From NCBI GenBank assembly GCA_016859345.1, contig CM029131.1:10510533-10574532 (forward strand): 64,000 nt of DNA. The letters are read 5' to 3'. Below are positions 1 to 13,900 of this stretch, one piece after another. The position numbers were made by a program, and so were the translations under genes. Position 1 is the first letter of the stretch. Each line of letters starts with the position of its first letter. The notes under the pieces are model-generated. The model did not search any database. It saw nothing but the letters and a program-made list of their open reading frames with translations, and was not told the origin of the DNA. Origin of the DNA: Istiophorus platypterus (taxonomy: Eukaryota; Chordata; Actinopteri; Istiophoriformes; Istiophoridae).

Positions 1-841
1 GTGTGTGGGAGGGGGGCAGCATCTCCTGTGTCGTTTTGAACTTTTTCGAGGAGTTTGAGCTGTTCGTGAACCATTATCACGTAGCCTTGTGGCGAGGTTC
101 ACCGAATAATGAGCCATTGATTCGGGGAAATGAAACCACCTTGAGCTAAACCGAAATGCGTGTAAACACGCTGTCGCCACACTCCCGAGACAAATCCGCA
201 CAGAGGCCGCGGTCCTTCGCCGGAGATTTTTCGCAAAGCGCCTCGCTCTGCCACCGCGGCGGGATTGTCATGGCAATAAATGGATCGAGGCAACCAATTC
301 ACGGGGGAATAACCTTTGCCGGTGCCGCTCTAACCTCGTCGCCCACCGCGCATCAGCCCTCTTATGTTTGGCCTTTTTATACAAATCACATTACAGTCCG
401 TTGGCCTTTTGGAGCAATCTCCTATTCAGAGTCTTGAATGGGGATGAAATAGAAGCAGACACTTGTGCTGAGTTGCAGCTGCATCATCGGCTGTAAAGAC
501 GCGGCGCTGGTTTTGTGTTTTGAAGTGACCTCTCCACAGCTTCCTGAAAGGCCACCGATAACGAACGAACGACGGAAAACTGCAGGTCGGGGTCAACGCT
601 TGTTTAGCCCTTTGGAATTTCTGAGGCGATGTTTGAACAGATTCCAGGTCTGTGAAGGTCAGCGCAGCTGTATTCACTGTAAACCTCTTGTCAATTTGAA
701 GCGAGGACGCATAAGCTCACTTTTTGTTATCATTTATATCTCGCCTTATATTCTCTCTCCGCACTTTTTTGCATGAAAGTTGTGGGGATTCCTTTTGCAG
801 TCTGGCAGGACTTGAAGATATCACCCCCCCCACTCACCCCC
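1..841. other. Intergenic, unique sequence with mixed motifs
   Basis: No coding frame with homology that I can recognise. Bases 60-440 are unique and free of simple repeats, with phrases such as GTCATGGCAATAAATGG and CTTATGTTTGGCC. This is the kind of sequence often found in conserved non-coding elements, but one genome cannot show that. Confidence 0.3.
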
Positions 842-874
842 CCACACACACACACTCAGACACACACTCACACA

Positions 875-905
<31 letters not shown>
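842..905. repeat. (CA)n microsatellite
   Basis: 64 bases of CA with two CTCA/CAGA interruptions, preceded by C-rich runs. Confidence 0.95.
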
Positions 906-909
<4 letters not shown>

Positions 910-3900
910 TTGTACCGCCTGCTGTTTTCACGTTCGTAATCCCAAATTGGCGCGGGGAGAGGACACGGTCGGCCGAGCCTGTGTCTGGTCCGCTCCGGTC
1001 CGTCCGGTCCGGTTCGGCATGCCCGTTCATCCGCCTGCCTCGAGCAGCTTAGTCCCCAGAAAGGATGGAGAGGCTGCAGCCATGTTCCTTATTTCTGACT
1101 CCCCCCTGATGAGCTCCCACACTATGTTCTCCGAAAAAACTCCTGGCTCCCGAGACGGAGCCGACCGACTCTCTCGCTCCCTCTTACAAATAGCATGAGT
1201 CCTAGATTTCCAGACCTGAGCTGAATAGCAAGAAGGGAGGAGACGATAGAATCCAGTTGTGCCGTAGCAGATGTGTCTCTGTGTATGATTATGGTTGGAT
1301 TATGTGGATGCTCTGCATTCCTGTAACTTTTGCGAAAATATCATTAGACATTTTAAAATCTTATCTGGGAAGATTCTAATCGACAGCCTCACCTATATTG
1401 ATCTGATTTTTTTCCAGCTAAAATGGTCAAACAAATGGTGCCAAAATACAGTTTTCTTATACGCCCCAATAAGCATCAGAGTAAATGATGATTTCCTCAT
1501 GTGCCTCCGCTTGACTCACGGTTAAATCTACCCTGTCTGAATGTAACGCAACATGCATCATCAATTTGGCTCTGAGGAACGCCGGGGTTCGTTTGGAAGT
1601 TCAGGTCCAACAGCACCACCCTCTGACTTTCCCGTGGAGCTGCAAGGCGGTCACTGTTCCCTCATGGATGACTCATGGTCCACACTACGCACCCGGGGTC
1701 AGGGCGTGTAGAGGCCTCGGCCCGATCCATCAGTCAGATCCACGGCATTATGAAAAATACTCCAGGAACCTTGGGTTGGTCTGTGGGGGCAGGTTTTTTT
1801 TGAGGGGTTTTGACACAGCAGAACAATGATCTCGGCAGTTGGGCTCAGCAAGAAAATATGAGGTGAATATCTTTCTTTTACCACGCATTGAAAGACACTG
1901 GTTTTTCTTCTCCCTGCGTTGACCCCCCCCCCCGAGTTGTTGAGAAAATCTGACACACCCCGACGAGCCGGTAGCTTCAACAAACCTCCTCAAACTCGTC
2001 TCCTGAGCGTCCTCCTGGGGCCCCAGGACTGGCTGAAAAAAAATTCCCACTAACATCATGTCAGAGTTCCTCAGCGCTCTCTTCCCCATACACTACAGAC
2101 AGGGATGCACACACACACACACACACACTCTCTCAGGGAGTAGAGGCTCATCCGCACACTCCTGTCTGTCACCGCTCAACGCCGGGGTTGCCACAGACAC
2201 GCACTGACATCACAATTAAACTGAGAACGCCCCGGCACTGCACGGTCATCCATCACACAACCCCCCCACACACACACACACACACACACACACAGCCAGA
2301 GAGAGAGAGAAGTGGCAGGAGTGTCTTCCTGCATGCTAAGAGGGAGGTGTGTATCTCATGCTGGCAGCTCTGTAAAGCATCTTGATTGGGGCGTGAAAAT
2401 AAATTTTCAGCCTCAATTGGACAGCAGCCGACATTACGCCGCTCCCCGTCAGTGGATTTTCCTCAGAGATAAAAGAACAATATGCTTCTCCATCTCCGGC
2501 TTTTTTTTTTTTCTCCCCTTCTGTTATGAAAAAAAGATCAGATGAGACCCTTTGCTGGAGTTTTGATGACACGTATACAGTTATATTAACACCACCCTAT
2601 GTTTTTCCTGCTGATACCCCCCCTCCCATAGAAAGTCCTCAGTCATAGCGCAGAGGTGCGGATAAATCCCCGAATACCAGGGAAGATGCCCTCTCAAGGG
2701 CCCCTGGCACTCAGCAGACGGGCAGCCCTGTGATTCTGATCTCATCAAGCGGGCACGTCCGCCTCCATTAGTCCGCTGCATTGTGCTCGAAATTGCTCTG
2801 ACTTGTCGAGTGATTACCTCAAATGAACAATTAGGCGGCTGGCTGTCACAATAACTCGCTCCCCGTCCGCGAATTGGCTCGACACTTTTAACGGCTGCCG
2901 CCCGCCATCAAGGTGCTCCAAATAAATGATCCATTCGAGAGGGGAAATGTCAGCTCATAGCCCCGGTAATGAATTGGTGCGCAACATCCAGTCACATGCG
3001 CCATAATGGGGGGATGGAGGAGATAATGCTGTTATTGGGAAATGAAAGAGTTGGAAGTTTTCTTGATTGAGACATGGATTCATTTTTGGGCCACATTAAA
3101 AAAAAAAAAAATACATGAGTGGAAAATGTGCGTTGACGTGTACAAAAGGTTTTCAAAGGTGCCTTGATGGAAGTTGGTCTTTTGCTCATTGAATTAAAGG
3201 TTTTCGTGTTCTCGTGTCACATAGTGGTGGTGAAACTGATTCTGGCTCCGTTTTTTTTTTTTTCTTTTTTCTTTAAGTTTTACTGTTGAAATAAGAGAAG
3301 AAGGGATTAAAATAAATGGTGAAGAACCAGAGATAGCATCCTCTTTTTATTACATGCCTTTTTTATTCCAAGACTCTCTCAAAAATCTGTCGCCTTCATT
3401 ACCCACAATGCCACCCGACTGGCAAAGGTTGGGTCAGAGGTTTTATAGGGTGCGTTATGCTAGTTGCGGCTAATGTAGCCTCAAGCTTCTAGCTTCAGTC
3501 AGACTAATGATACGTTGACGTTAGCCTCACTTTTGATTTCCACAATCAGTAGTCGACACTGAATTAATCAACTATCTATGATCAGTAAGTAATTTTCTTT
3601 TTTAAAGAAATACAAAAACCTGATGTTTCCAGGTCCTCAGCTGTAAGAGTTTGCAGATTTTCTTAGTCGTACTTCATTTTTATGCCTGTAAAACCATTTC
3701 TTCTTTTAACAAAATAAAATAAAAATGTTCCCAGGAAATGTTGCTTATAAAAATTTTATGATTTGACATCAGTTCAGACAAAGATCTGCTGCAATAACCA
3801 CAAGATATTTTATCAACTGCAGTGACTGAGGCCCTTGCGTGACGGCAAGATTTGCAACTACAAGACCTTTTTGCTCTGTTCCCAAAAGGATTTTAAAGTC

Positions 3901-5061
3901 CTGGAAATCGGATTTGGCTTTTTTTCCCCTTTTTTTCACATAATTAAACTACATCAATCTATTACGAGGAAAAGTCTGCTGAGATCTGGGTTTCACCTTT
4001 AAGGCAAGGAATAGGGTGTAATGTCAAAATGTCGCAAACGACACGATTTCATCAGGGAGTCAAAGTCACTGATGACAACTTGCTCGAGCTGTTTTTACTC
4101 TTCCCCCTTCACCATAAGTGCAGCACAGCGATTCTGTATTCAGCACTGTGCTGCTACCCCCCCCCCCCAGGCCCAGAAATGTGGGTGAACTCGGTCTCGG
4201 TCTGAGCCACAGTGGGAAAGTAGCCGGAGGCAGCAGCCATTGGTTCCGGACACATCAACGGACGTCCATATGAATGTAATCTATATGTGAGGGTACGTCT
4301 GCTGTTACTACCTCTTCAGCCAACTCAAGGAGAGCCCCCCTCCACCCCTCCACTCCCCCACCCACCGCCAAGGAAATCCTGCATCAGTTCCGACCAGATT
4401 ACCGGTCAGAGCGTGACCGATGTCAGAGAGTGCAGAGCGGAGTAATGCGGCCTAATGACGAGACAAGCCAGGGACTCTTTAATGGTAATGAATACACAAT
4501 GTGAGCCCGAGGCGGGATAAGAGGAAGGGTGGTGAGGGAGGGGTGGGGTGGTGGCGGTGATGGTGGTGGTGGGGGGGGTAAGAGGAGTCGTGACCAGACT
4601 GGCGAGGAGGGAGAGATAAACCACAGTGTGTGAGAAAGAGGAGGAAGGTGCAACATTTACCTTGTGTGTTTGGGGAGTTGATAAAAAAAAAACGACGGTG
4701 CCACTGCGACGTAGTGTAATTCTGCAAAAGAAAAAGTGCGAAAATACGCGACAAGATCAGCCTAATAAAATGATGCACTAAGATCTGGAATATATCCATT
4801 TGGTGGAATGACACAGCCGTAAAAAAAAAACCAGAGAGTGGACTAACGTGTCTGCAGCAACTTTAAAGTTGTTAGAGGGGAAGCGAAAGGGGAAAACTGT
4901 GTGTGAAGGCTTCCGAGGCCCAAGATTTTCATGTTTTATCACTTAAGCTGTAAATCAGATGCTTTACCATTATTACTGACCTTTTCCAAGGGGTCTGTGT
5001 CGGCTGGGACAATGGGGCCCGTATTATTTTCACCAGGTGTGTGTGCGTGCACATGTCTACC
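906..5061. other. Intergenic, no gene seen
   Basis: Contains CA repeats at 2108-2129 and 2268-2294 (the latter running into GA at 2299-2311), homopolymer runs, and a G-rich patch at 4530-4580. The part 2790-3000 is unique, moderately GC-rich and has several homeodomain-like cores (AATTAGG, GGTAATGAATT). It is a candidate regulatory element at low confidence. Confidence 0.35.
2268..2311. repeat. (CA)n-(GA)n compound microsatellite
   Basis: CA units followed by CCA and six to seven GA units. Confidence 0.9.
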
Positions 5062-5063
5062 TG

Positions 5064-5213
5064 TGGTTGTGAGGACAAATTTTTGCTTTTAAACCTTCGT
5101 CGTGAGGACATTTTGGCTGGTCCCTTATACCCTCAAAGGGCTGAGGATTAAGACTTGGCTTTAGGACCCAGGATCTAATAAGATTCAGGTCAGGTTCGGG
5201 GTTTGGCGTTTAG
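5064..5213 (+). repeat. Teleost interspersed repeat (GTGAGGACATTTTGGCTGGTC family)
   Basis: Shows TTGTGAGGACAAAT, GTGAGGACATTTTGGCTGG, AGGATTAAGACTTGG and AGGTTCGGGGTTTGG in order. This is the wording of a very common fish repeat whose tail drifts into GGTTAGGG-like sequence. The repeat is directly followed by a GT microsatellite. Confidence 0.65.
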
Positions 5214-5215
5214 TT

Positions 5216-5256
<41 letters not shown>

Positions 5257-5265
5257 GTGTGCGTG

Positions 5266-5297
<32 letters not shown>
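5216..5297. repeat. (GT)n microsatellite
   Basis: 82 bases of GT with three GC variants. Confidence 0.95.
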
Positions 5298-8200
5298 ATC
5301 ATGGCATGTGGTCCCTCAGACACCTGTTTAACGGGAACTATCACAGATATAGTTTTGAGGACTTTTGCAGATGTTTATCTGTGTGTGGACAGATGTTGTC
5401 ACCATGGCGATAGCATCACAACTGTCAGACACGGTTGCATCACTCTGCAGGTGTGTGGCTGAGACCTGGTCCTGGTTCAAAGACGTGTGTGGCCTCACGC
5501 TCATTGGTCGGAACGTCAACATGTCGACAGTCGATCTCCATTTGAATGTGCGCGTCTGATTTTTTTTTTTCCTCCCGATGTTCCGGGGCCCGATGTTCCG
5601 GGGCACGCCGCCGGTTCGCCTGCCTCCATGGAACTGAAATCGATTCCGCCTTGGAGTCTTGGAACACACATGACGGGGAGAAGTCATTATAGCTGAATGT
5701 GCTGTCGGCCTGTGAGACATGATGTCGACCGTGACCCGGGTGAATGGGAGATCACGCGTCTCAACGCAAGGCAGCAACAGAGCCTCCACAAGTCGAGTTT
5801 CAGTCCATTTGCACACAAACAGAAACCTGTGTCTGGCATTTTAATGTCGTGGTCGGTCTGAGTGGATGTAGTTTCAGCTTAAACTACCAAAAAAATACAT
5901 CAAACGTCAAGAGTTCATCATCAGCTTTTGTGTTTAAAATGTTAAAATTGAGAATAGAGGATTTGCAGAAGGAGTAGATGGATCTAGTTACATAACATTG
6001 AAATACTTTTTTGTGCTGAAGTTACATCTCATCTCTGTTGCAACAGCCTCAAAAACGACCACAGAGCTGAATGAAGCAAACATTTTCCTACATTTCTATT
6101 ATATTTTAAGATGTTTGCTGTATTCTGTACCTGTACGAGGCGACTGTGTTAGGAATTGTCTGTTTTCTCATTTCATAGCTCTTTGTAAGCAGAAGTGAAC
6201 GGAAGAAGCGAGAGGGGCGGCGGTGAAGCCCGCGGAGATGCGGAGGCCGGTTGGGCCTCATCCAGCGGCCGACCTTGCCCCCCCCGTCTTCATCCTCGCG
6301 GGTCTACGGCATTCGTCGGTGGCAGCGTTTTTCTATCAGTGACTGTGGCCGTCGCGGCGAGGCTGATGGCCGTGGAGGGTCGTCATAGCAACAGAAACAA
6401 TGGATGGAAAGCCTTCAGCATTTGCACCATCAGAATGACAGTTCAGGTGGGAGCTTTGCAGCCATGCAGCTGCTTGTGGTCTCTTCATCGCGAGTTTATA
6501 AAACCCTGTTCCCACCAGGAGGAGACGAAAGGCTCAGGATCGTACTTTTGACTTCCTGTCTCATAAATCTGATTTACCTCAAGTACTTTTACTTTTATTT
6601 CCTTTCAATCTTTGATTTTCGTCGCTAACATTTTCGTCATCTTTTTAGCCGCACCTGGGGCTTGTATCACACAGATACAAGACTTTTAGTCTTATCTTGT
6701 AATTAGAACGTAGCATATTTTCACTTTAGTGGTCCATAACGTTCCCCAACACTTTGTTCCTAACATTGGGTGTTTTGTTTGTTTGTTTGTTTTTCATGGT
6801 TGAAATGAGCCTCCCTACCAGCCACCAGTGCCACAACAACGTTGATCGGGCGTCTCCAATAAGAAGCGACTGGCTGTGTGTTAGAGTGTATCCAGGTAAG
6901 GGGGAGAACAAAAGACCGGAGCTGGAACGATTAAATAATTAGTTGATCGACAGAAAATCAACAACAAACTACTCTGATAATTGATTTTTTTCTGGCTGCT
7001 CTGTATCATACTGGTATATGGAATATGTGTTTATTATCAGGAATATTTATAAAAATTTAAAATATTAATATACAGTATTTTTTTTTAAAGGATTTTGCAG
7101 ATTGCCCCTTTAAGTAGGTCTTCATAGAATCCCTGTACTTTGAGCATTTAAATAATCTTTCTTAAAAATCCCAGGCTTTTTTTGAGAAGCATAAGAGTGT
7201 ATGAATGCAATCAGATTAATCCTTTCCTGTTATTGTTTTACTACTGTATCTTATCTATATCCTTTTACTGTTGCAGCTGCAGTGATGCAATTTTAAATCA
7301 TTTTCCCTCCTCTTTTCTTTTTATCCCTCCTCCAAGCCCTGCCGACTTGTAAATCTCTTTAAAAGGTGAATTCTGATAAGATAGTGAACACAGAGGGGCT
7401 ATCATGTGGAAAAAAAAAGAGGGGGTGGGGGCTCTTGATAGACTTAAAACATACAAATCTCCTGAAGTCTCTCTTTGCCTTAGGAAATCCATTATTTGGA
7501 TGATTACCTTCGGCTCGTGAACCAAGATACGGCGGCGAGTGCGTTGCCTCGGCAGTCAAAACGGGCCACGGCCCTTGGAGTCCGCGCACAGTCCACCGGA
7601 CCCAATCGCGGGGCGAAATCTCTCGGCCGAATTGATCTGTTTCAACACGCATCCCCGGATTACGCTCTGCAGTAGATTGGAAGGCTGTTGGGAGGTTGGC
7701 GGGGGGGTTGTAAAAAGGCATTAGCAGATATTCCCTTTTGTCAGCAGAACGGCGAGGGAGTGGAAACCGTTCAGGCCGACTCCGTTTAAGGCAGCTTTAG
7801 TCCCACTGCTAAAAAGCATGAAAAATCAATTGGTTTTCAGGGTGGGAACAAAGCACAGCACAGACGGAAGAGCACACCAGAAATGTATAATATGCTTAAT
7901 CCAATATGTTAAACACTAGTTTGCTCGTGTTCAACATATTCAGCATTATGACTCCACAGGCCCGTTAACGAGTAAATAAGTACTGAATCCAAAGAAATGG
8001 TGAAATGGAGACATACTCCCTATGGCACTTTGTGGTAGTAGTTGGTTTTTAAAGAGATTATCAAAGTATGCTGCGTGGTTTCACAAACCGATGATTGTTT
8101 TCTCTCTTTGTTTATTTTTTTTTTTTTTCTCGGATGGTTTTTTTTTAACTAATTTAATCAAATCTTAGGATCAAAAACAAAACAAAACAAAACAAAAACA

Positions 8201-10593
8201 AAAAAAATCACTTTTTTGGTCACAACCAACCAAACGCGCGCATCCGCAATTGGTATCTCTTTGTCTTAATGGGTCATGATCCAAAAAGGTTTAGAAAAAA
8301 AATCAATACAGTTTCATGCATCATTCATGAGTCTTCAATATATGCATTTTGGAATTTGTTTTCTGATGGGAAGAACTGTAATTAACTTTTTTTTTTTTCC
8401 ACCATCCCCCATCTCCCCCGAAGCATCATCCTCGGTTAGTTAGAAAAAGAATGTTTGGGCCTCCTTCATAATGGATTTCACCATGCGTGTACTGTAAGTA
8501 CTTGCGCAGGGGACGGGGAATCCAACGCAAACTTTATATGGCTGGATGAAAATGGAATAAGCCCATCTTGCAGGGAGTTATTTTTATAACGTAAAATATA
8601 TCGAAGGCATGCTTTTTCCTTCCATTTGTTTTCTTTTTTTCTCCTTGCAACCGAAGGGGACCGTCTCCTCTCTCTTCCTTCTTTTTTTTTTTTTTTTTGT
8701 CATTATCGTCTACCGTCTGCGTACATGCCCCATTAGCCGGCATCTCACCGGCTCCGTCTCCTCCGTTTTAAGGCCGTGGTTTACTGCCCGTACGCTTGGT
8801 CGGGCCCGTGATTCACAGAAAAATGACGAGGCGAAGGCTTAAACCTGGCCGAAAAATATACGACTCTGAAAATGGATGGTCTTATATTTGAGCCAATTGG
8901 ACTGGGGGGGTTCTTGAAGCAGCCACAGGCTTAAACTGCCTGAACATGTTCATACTCCAAACCATTACTAGCCCCTATATTATGTCTATATAATTTTTTT
9001 TTTTCACTGTTCCTATAAGTAAAATTTAATTTGCCGTCTAATGGTGTAAGGTATCGACCTTCTCTTAAGAAAGTCATCGGGCGCCATCGACTTTTTCTGA
9101 CCCACTTCCGTTTTATTTTAAAGCTGTCTTCATTTGGAGTCATTGCTCGTGAGCATGGCTAATAATGTCTTCTCCTTAACTGGGAAGGGGAGATAAGTAG
9201 AGGAGCATCTGAAATCAATGGAGGGGGGTGGGGGGATTAAAGAGGACCCCAGGGCTTCCACCTTCTCTGTTCAGACGCTTTCAATGAGCACATGCTTCTC
9301 TCCGGACCCCTTGAGGACAGGAGGTAGGAAATGCCTCTAAGCTACGCCTCCTTAATTAGAACCGTACAATTACTGTGCACAACGGAACCAATGGCTGACC
9401 CCTTTACGTTCCGCCGGCTCGCCGGTCTCACTAACATTTCACCAAACCCGACTGTTTTCACCTGGAGCCATCTGCTTTCATGATTTAATTCGAACATTAT
9501 TTGGATTCAAAGTGTTGCCTTATCCAATCGTAGAAAGGTGACTGCGCTGTACATCACAAGGCAACACAGGTGGGACCTTTAAAGCTGACATTTCAGTTTC
9601 AATTAATATATGCGGCGTGTCATCGGAGGACTTTGAATCTGTGCCGTCCCGGGGATGCCGGGGAATTATGGAAATGCAACCTCAGCAAGGAGCCGACCGC
9701 CCTCAGCTAGGAAATTACACCACGACAAAATAATTAAAAGCCGTGTCTAATTTAAATACATGCCTCCGCACTCTAAAATACCCCTCGGACCTCCTCGGCG
9801 TGAGCCTGGAAAATGCCGCTTCCACAGGTTTTTGAAGTGAAATCACCCGCGGGCGTCCGCGCCCGAGCAACAATGATTGGACCTGCTTTTGAAAAGTGTA
9901 ATAGAGAGGAAAATAAGATGTAACCCTTTAAGCAGAATCCAAATGTTGCATTGTGTGTGTGTGTGTCTGAGAACAGTGTGGATCCATGCAGAGAGAAGGA
10001 GCAATAAGGTGAAATGGAGACGAGATGGAATTGAGTGGAAGTAAAAAAAAGAAGAAGAAGAAGAAGAAGGGAATGAAGATGGAATAAAAGGAGAGGGAAC
10101 TGGTGTGTGTATCCATGTGTGAGCATCTTTTTCAACGCCCCCCCCATGCGTGTGCGGGCACTCATAGGTTCCTCCGTTTTGCCTGCATGCACTTCCACGC
10201 CACGCATGCACACATCTATACTGCATGTGGCTGGTATTGGTAACAGCCCCATTATGGAGCAGTGGAGCGGTGAAAGCCACTATCCCCGGCCCTGCTGACA
10301 AAGGCCTAATGTATGGGGCCCGGCGCTCTCTGTGCTGGGATTCAATTAGGCTGCCTAACAGTAGGGCCTGCCTGGAACGGGATGGAGGAGTTAGAGCCCT
10401 GTCACATGGGCCCCGTGGGGCAGCCAGCCGCCACTCTGTCTGCCTGATACCGGTGTCACGGCGGCGGGGAGAAGCCCACTGCCGACAGCGCTGAATAACT
10501 GATTCAACCCGCTTTATTTGTTTTGTTTTTTGTTTTTTGTTTTTCTGTTTGTTTGTTTCTCCTCCTTACAGCTGCACTAAATAAGACTTCTCA
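5298..10593. other. Intergenic, no gene seen
   Basis: Holds a 15-bp direct duplication (5574-5603), an ATTAATCG-family fragment (6923-7000), A/T homopolymers and AT-rich spacers around 7000-8200. Stretches 9320-9780 and 10220-10500 are unique and rich in AATTA-type cores (CTTAATTAGAACC, ATTCAATTAGGC) and an octamer-like ATGGAAATGCAA. They resemble enhancer sequence but have no proof of conservation. Confidence 0.35.
6923..7000 (+). repeat. ATTAATCG-family repeat fragment
   Basis: Contains GGAACGATTAAATAATTAG, TTGATCGACAGAAAATCAAC and ACTCTGATAATTGATT, the start of the family seen elsewhere in this window. Confidence 0.65.
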
Positions 10594-10941
10594 TTTAAAG
10601 GTCCCGTATTTTAACACTTTCCCCCTGTTTTGTTTGTTGATATATTCGCGGCTTTGAATCCCAAAGAAACATCTCAATGAAGCGTCGTCTCTACCCCCCA
10701 GCCGGTCAGCCAATCAGAGGAGCCTCTCCTCGGCGCTGAAGCGACACTGTCACATCACAAAGCCGCAGGAGTCCCGACGGCTCGTCACAGGGCGCAGTAT
10801 TTTGAAAAAGGGGCTGTGCGTATTTCTCTGTTAGCATCTCAATACTTTCACGGGTATTTATATGGCACCTAGTCCTGCTTTATAATAATAATTTTAAGAA
10901 AGCCACAGAAATCTCACTTTCAGCAATATTGGACCTTTAAA
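10594..10941. mobile_element. MITE-like element with 11-bp terminal inverted repeats
   Basis: Begins TTTAAAGGTCC and ends GGACCTTTAAA, a perfect 11-bp inverted pair 348 bases apart. The similarity extends imperfectly inward (GTATT against AATATT). There is no coding frame inside. Size and ends fit a non-autonomous DNA transposon, and related GGACCTTTAAA ends are common in fish genomes. A single GGACCTTTAAA also occurs near 9573 without a partner. Confidence 0.55.
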
Positions 10942-13900
10942 ACCAACTTTTTGTCAGCAGTAGGTTCTAGATTAATGCTCTTTGCCCAAATAAAACGCTG
11001 GTTTTTAAGCTTAATAACCTGCGGGAAAAGGCACCAAATAAAGAAAAACTCCCCCTGAGTAGAAGAGTTAGTGCACGGTCCAAAGAAAGCCAATCTTTTG
11101 CCAAAGGGTGAGGTTCCATCTTTAATACCGATGTAATACCGTACAGGAAGAAATGAAAAGAAAAAAAAAAGGAGATATCAGGACCACGCAATACAACCTT
11201 GAGGCTTTTATCTATTGAGGTCATTAGGAAAAAAAAAGAAAAAACATGGCAATATGAAAGCCAAAAAAAAAAAAATAGTGGCATTGAGCCATTTGGTTCA
11301 GCACCAGGGTGAGAATGAAAACATCTCTTCTAGGCAACTAAATATACTTTTCCTAATGACCAGAAAAATTAATCCTTGAGAAATGCTGTTGACACCTCAC
11401 TAGAAATGGCAGAGTTTGTTGATGCTAACGAACAAACTAGCAATTCAAAGCATTTCAAAGAATCCCACCAGCCTAGCAATAATTGTGATGCTACTGAAAC
11501 AGGGGCGAATGTTGCATTTTCTCCGGGGGACTATTTTCTGCTGCGGATTCGGAACATCTGACCATTTTAAGCGAGTATTTACAGCGGGGGGGGCGACGAC
11601 AATGACCGCACCCAGGCCACTGACCACAGGCGTAGGGATATAGCACATTGTGGGCTTCTTAGCCGATAAGCAGTGTGGTGAGCCTCTATTGAAATTCTTG
11701 GCTTGTGCCCATTGTTGACATGTATCCCAAATTCCCTGCTTGCTTTCTGCCATAAAAAAAAAGAAAAAAAAACATATTGTCCTGTGTGATTAAAACCCCA
11801 TTTATATCCTGAAGTACATCTGGGGAAATCCATTAGCTCCCAAAAAGGGTGGATGGAAGGCGAGCACTATGAAAGCCCCGAGCAAACATGAGTGAATAAT
11901 GGGCAAACAAAGCACCGGCTACCACCATTCTTCTATTAATAAGAGCAATTTAATAATTCAGGTACTTATTCCTCACTTTCTGTGGCGTGAACCAAGCAGA
12001 CTGGCATCTGGATTTGAAGTTGTTTTCAGACGAGAAGTCGCGGTCTGCAATGTTCCACCGTGTCAAGAGTTATTTTGCACGGTCCTCCCGTGGACGTGAT
12101 TTCAGCGCCTAGTTCACCCACGTTTTTTCTTTCTCTGGGCTCAGATTCACAAAAAAACCCATCACGCCGTCTCCTTTAACCTTCCCCTGATTGGCGCAGC
12201 TGCCAAACCACCGCATCTGTATTTCATCCTCACTCCTTCCCCATGTGTGAGGCTGTGTCTTGCGAGCCAAACCAAACAACTTTCCACCGATGTGGAGGCC
12301 GGACCGGAATGTAATCAGGGCGAGAGGCTTGCAGGCACACCCTGGCTACGAAGCGCTCGACGTGAGCCCCGAGAGGTAACCAGGCAGAGCTATTCTTTGC
12401 ACCATCCTCCCCGTCCAATGGCCAGGCCGCAGCCGGCGTCCGCCGACGACCCAGCGTGGGATAATCAGTGTGTAGCCGCCGCCAGGATTATCACAAGGGC
12501 GGGAAGGGCAAGGCAGAGGAGCTGAGGGTGAGCAAGGTGACAGGAGATCGGGGGGTTGGCGGCGGTGTTGTTGTTTCTCCCGCCATCAGCAGACCCAGCG
12601 TGAGACACGATAATCATGACCCACTGCGGGCGCCAAGCCTGGCCACTAACCAGCCGCTATCGAGTGCAATCACGGAGAGGGAGACCCATCGGAGGGAGAG
12701 AAACAAAAAGACATAGCAGCACCTGCCTTTCTTTCTGAGAGACACACCTGAAGGGAAAAAAAATCACATAAATTAGGTGTGAAATTAAGGCTCCTGGTGC
12801 TTGTAACCAGCATGTAAGTGAAAATCGGCAGCTCTGTAGCAGAGGATCCAAAGTTAAGGCTGAGGGTTATTTCACGATCGGCGCTGATGAAGTTTCCAAC
12901 ATCAGGAAGCCGAAAGTGTTTAAAAGTAGACATCAAAAAAGACATCATCAGATAATCCGAAGAATAGATTTTACTAAATACATATGATTTGAGAAGCAAT
13001 TTCTGAAAGCGATTGAGGAAATTATTAAAACTCAACTCATTATTAAGAAATGTTATTTATAATTTCACTTCAAAATGCCCCTTTTTTCATAACAGCATTT
13101 CATCAGAGACACTTTTTCTTAAGAAGTCACATTCTGTCTCTAGCCTTGTTAGTCGGCCAGATGTTTGGCTAAATAATAGTTACTGTGTCTGGATTTTGTG
13201 TATTTTGCAGCAGGAGCCTGACGCCGGGCTCAGACTAGACGTCGTCGTTGCTCTAGCTAACTACAGCTAACTGGGTACACTCGGTCGCCACTGTTGAGCT
13301 TGCTAGCGGGAAGTTAATGCCTATTGAAATAAAATGAGAAGTAATAAAAACTGACTTTTATTTTTCAAAAATTGGATTATTAAAAGGAGGAAATAATATT
13401 TCAGAATACTAAGTTCAGTTTAAATTACTTCTTTATTGAATATTGAACACTTTGAGCCACCATACAAACATTTTCATTGTCATAAAAATATTGTAAATAA
13501 CTTTAAAAAACTCTCCTCAGTCCACTTTTATCTGATTTTGACTAATTTGATCATTGGGAATTTTGAACAAACGCACCAAATGTTATTTTTCCTCTAAAGA
13601 GATGAATTGGGATCATTAACAAGCGCTTCTTTTTTTTTTCCTTTTAATGTACCTAATTGCAACGCTCTTCACAGATGAATACACAATGAGAGCAGTTTTG
13701 TAATGATAACCGCCAAACGTACAATTACAAGTTCCCATTAACATTCTTTTGTAAAGAATGTAATTACAAAAAAAAAATTGGACTAGATACATGAGACTAA
13801 ATTACAGACAGTCGATACCTCTGTTCATTGATTGTCATGGAAACACAATGAAGTCTTTAGTAGTTTTAGAGACATGAAGTGGAGGTGTAGTGTTTCTATC

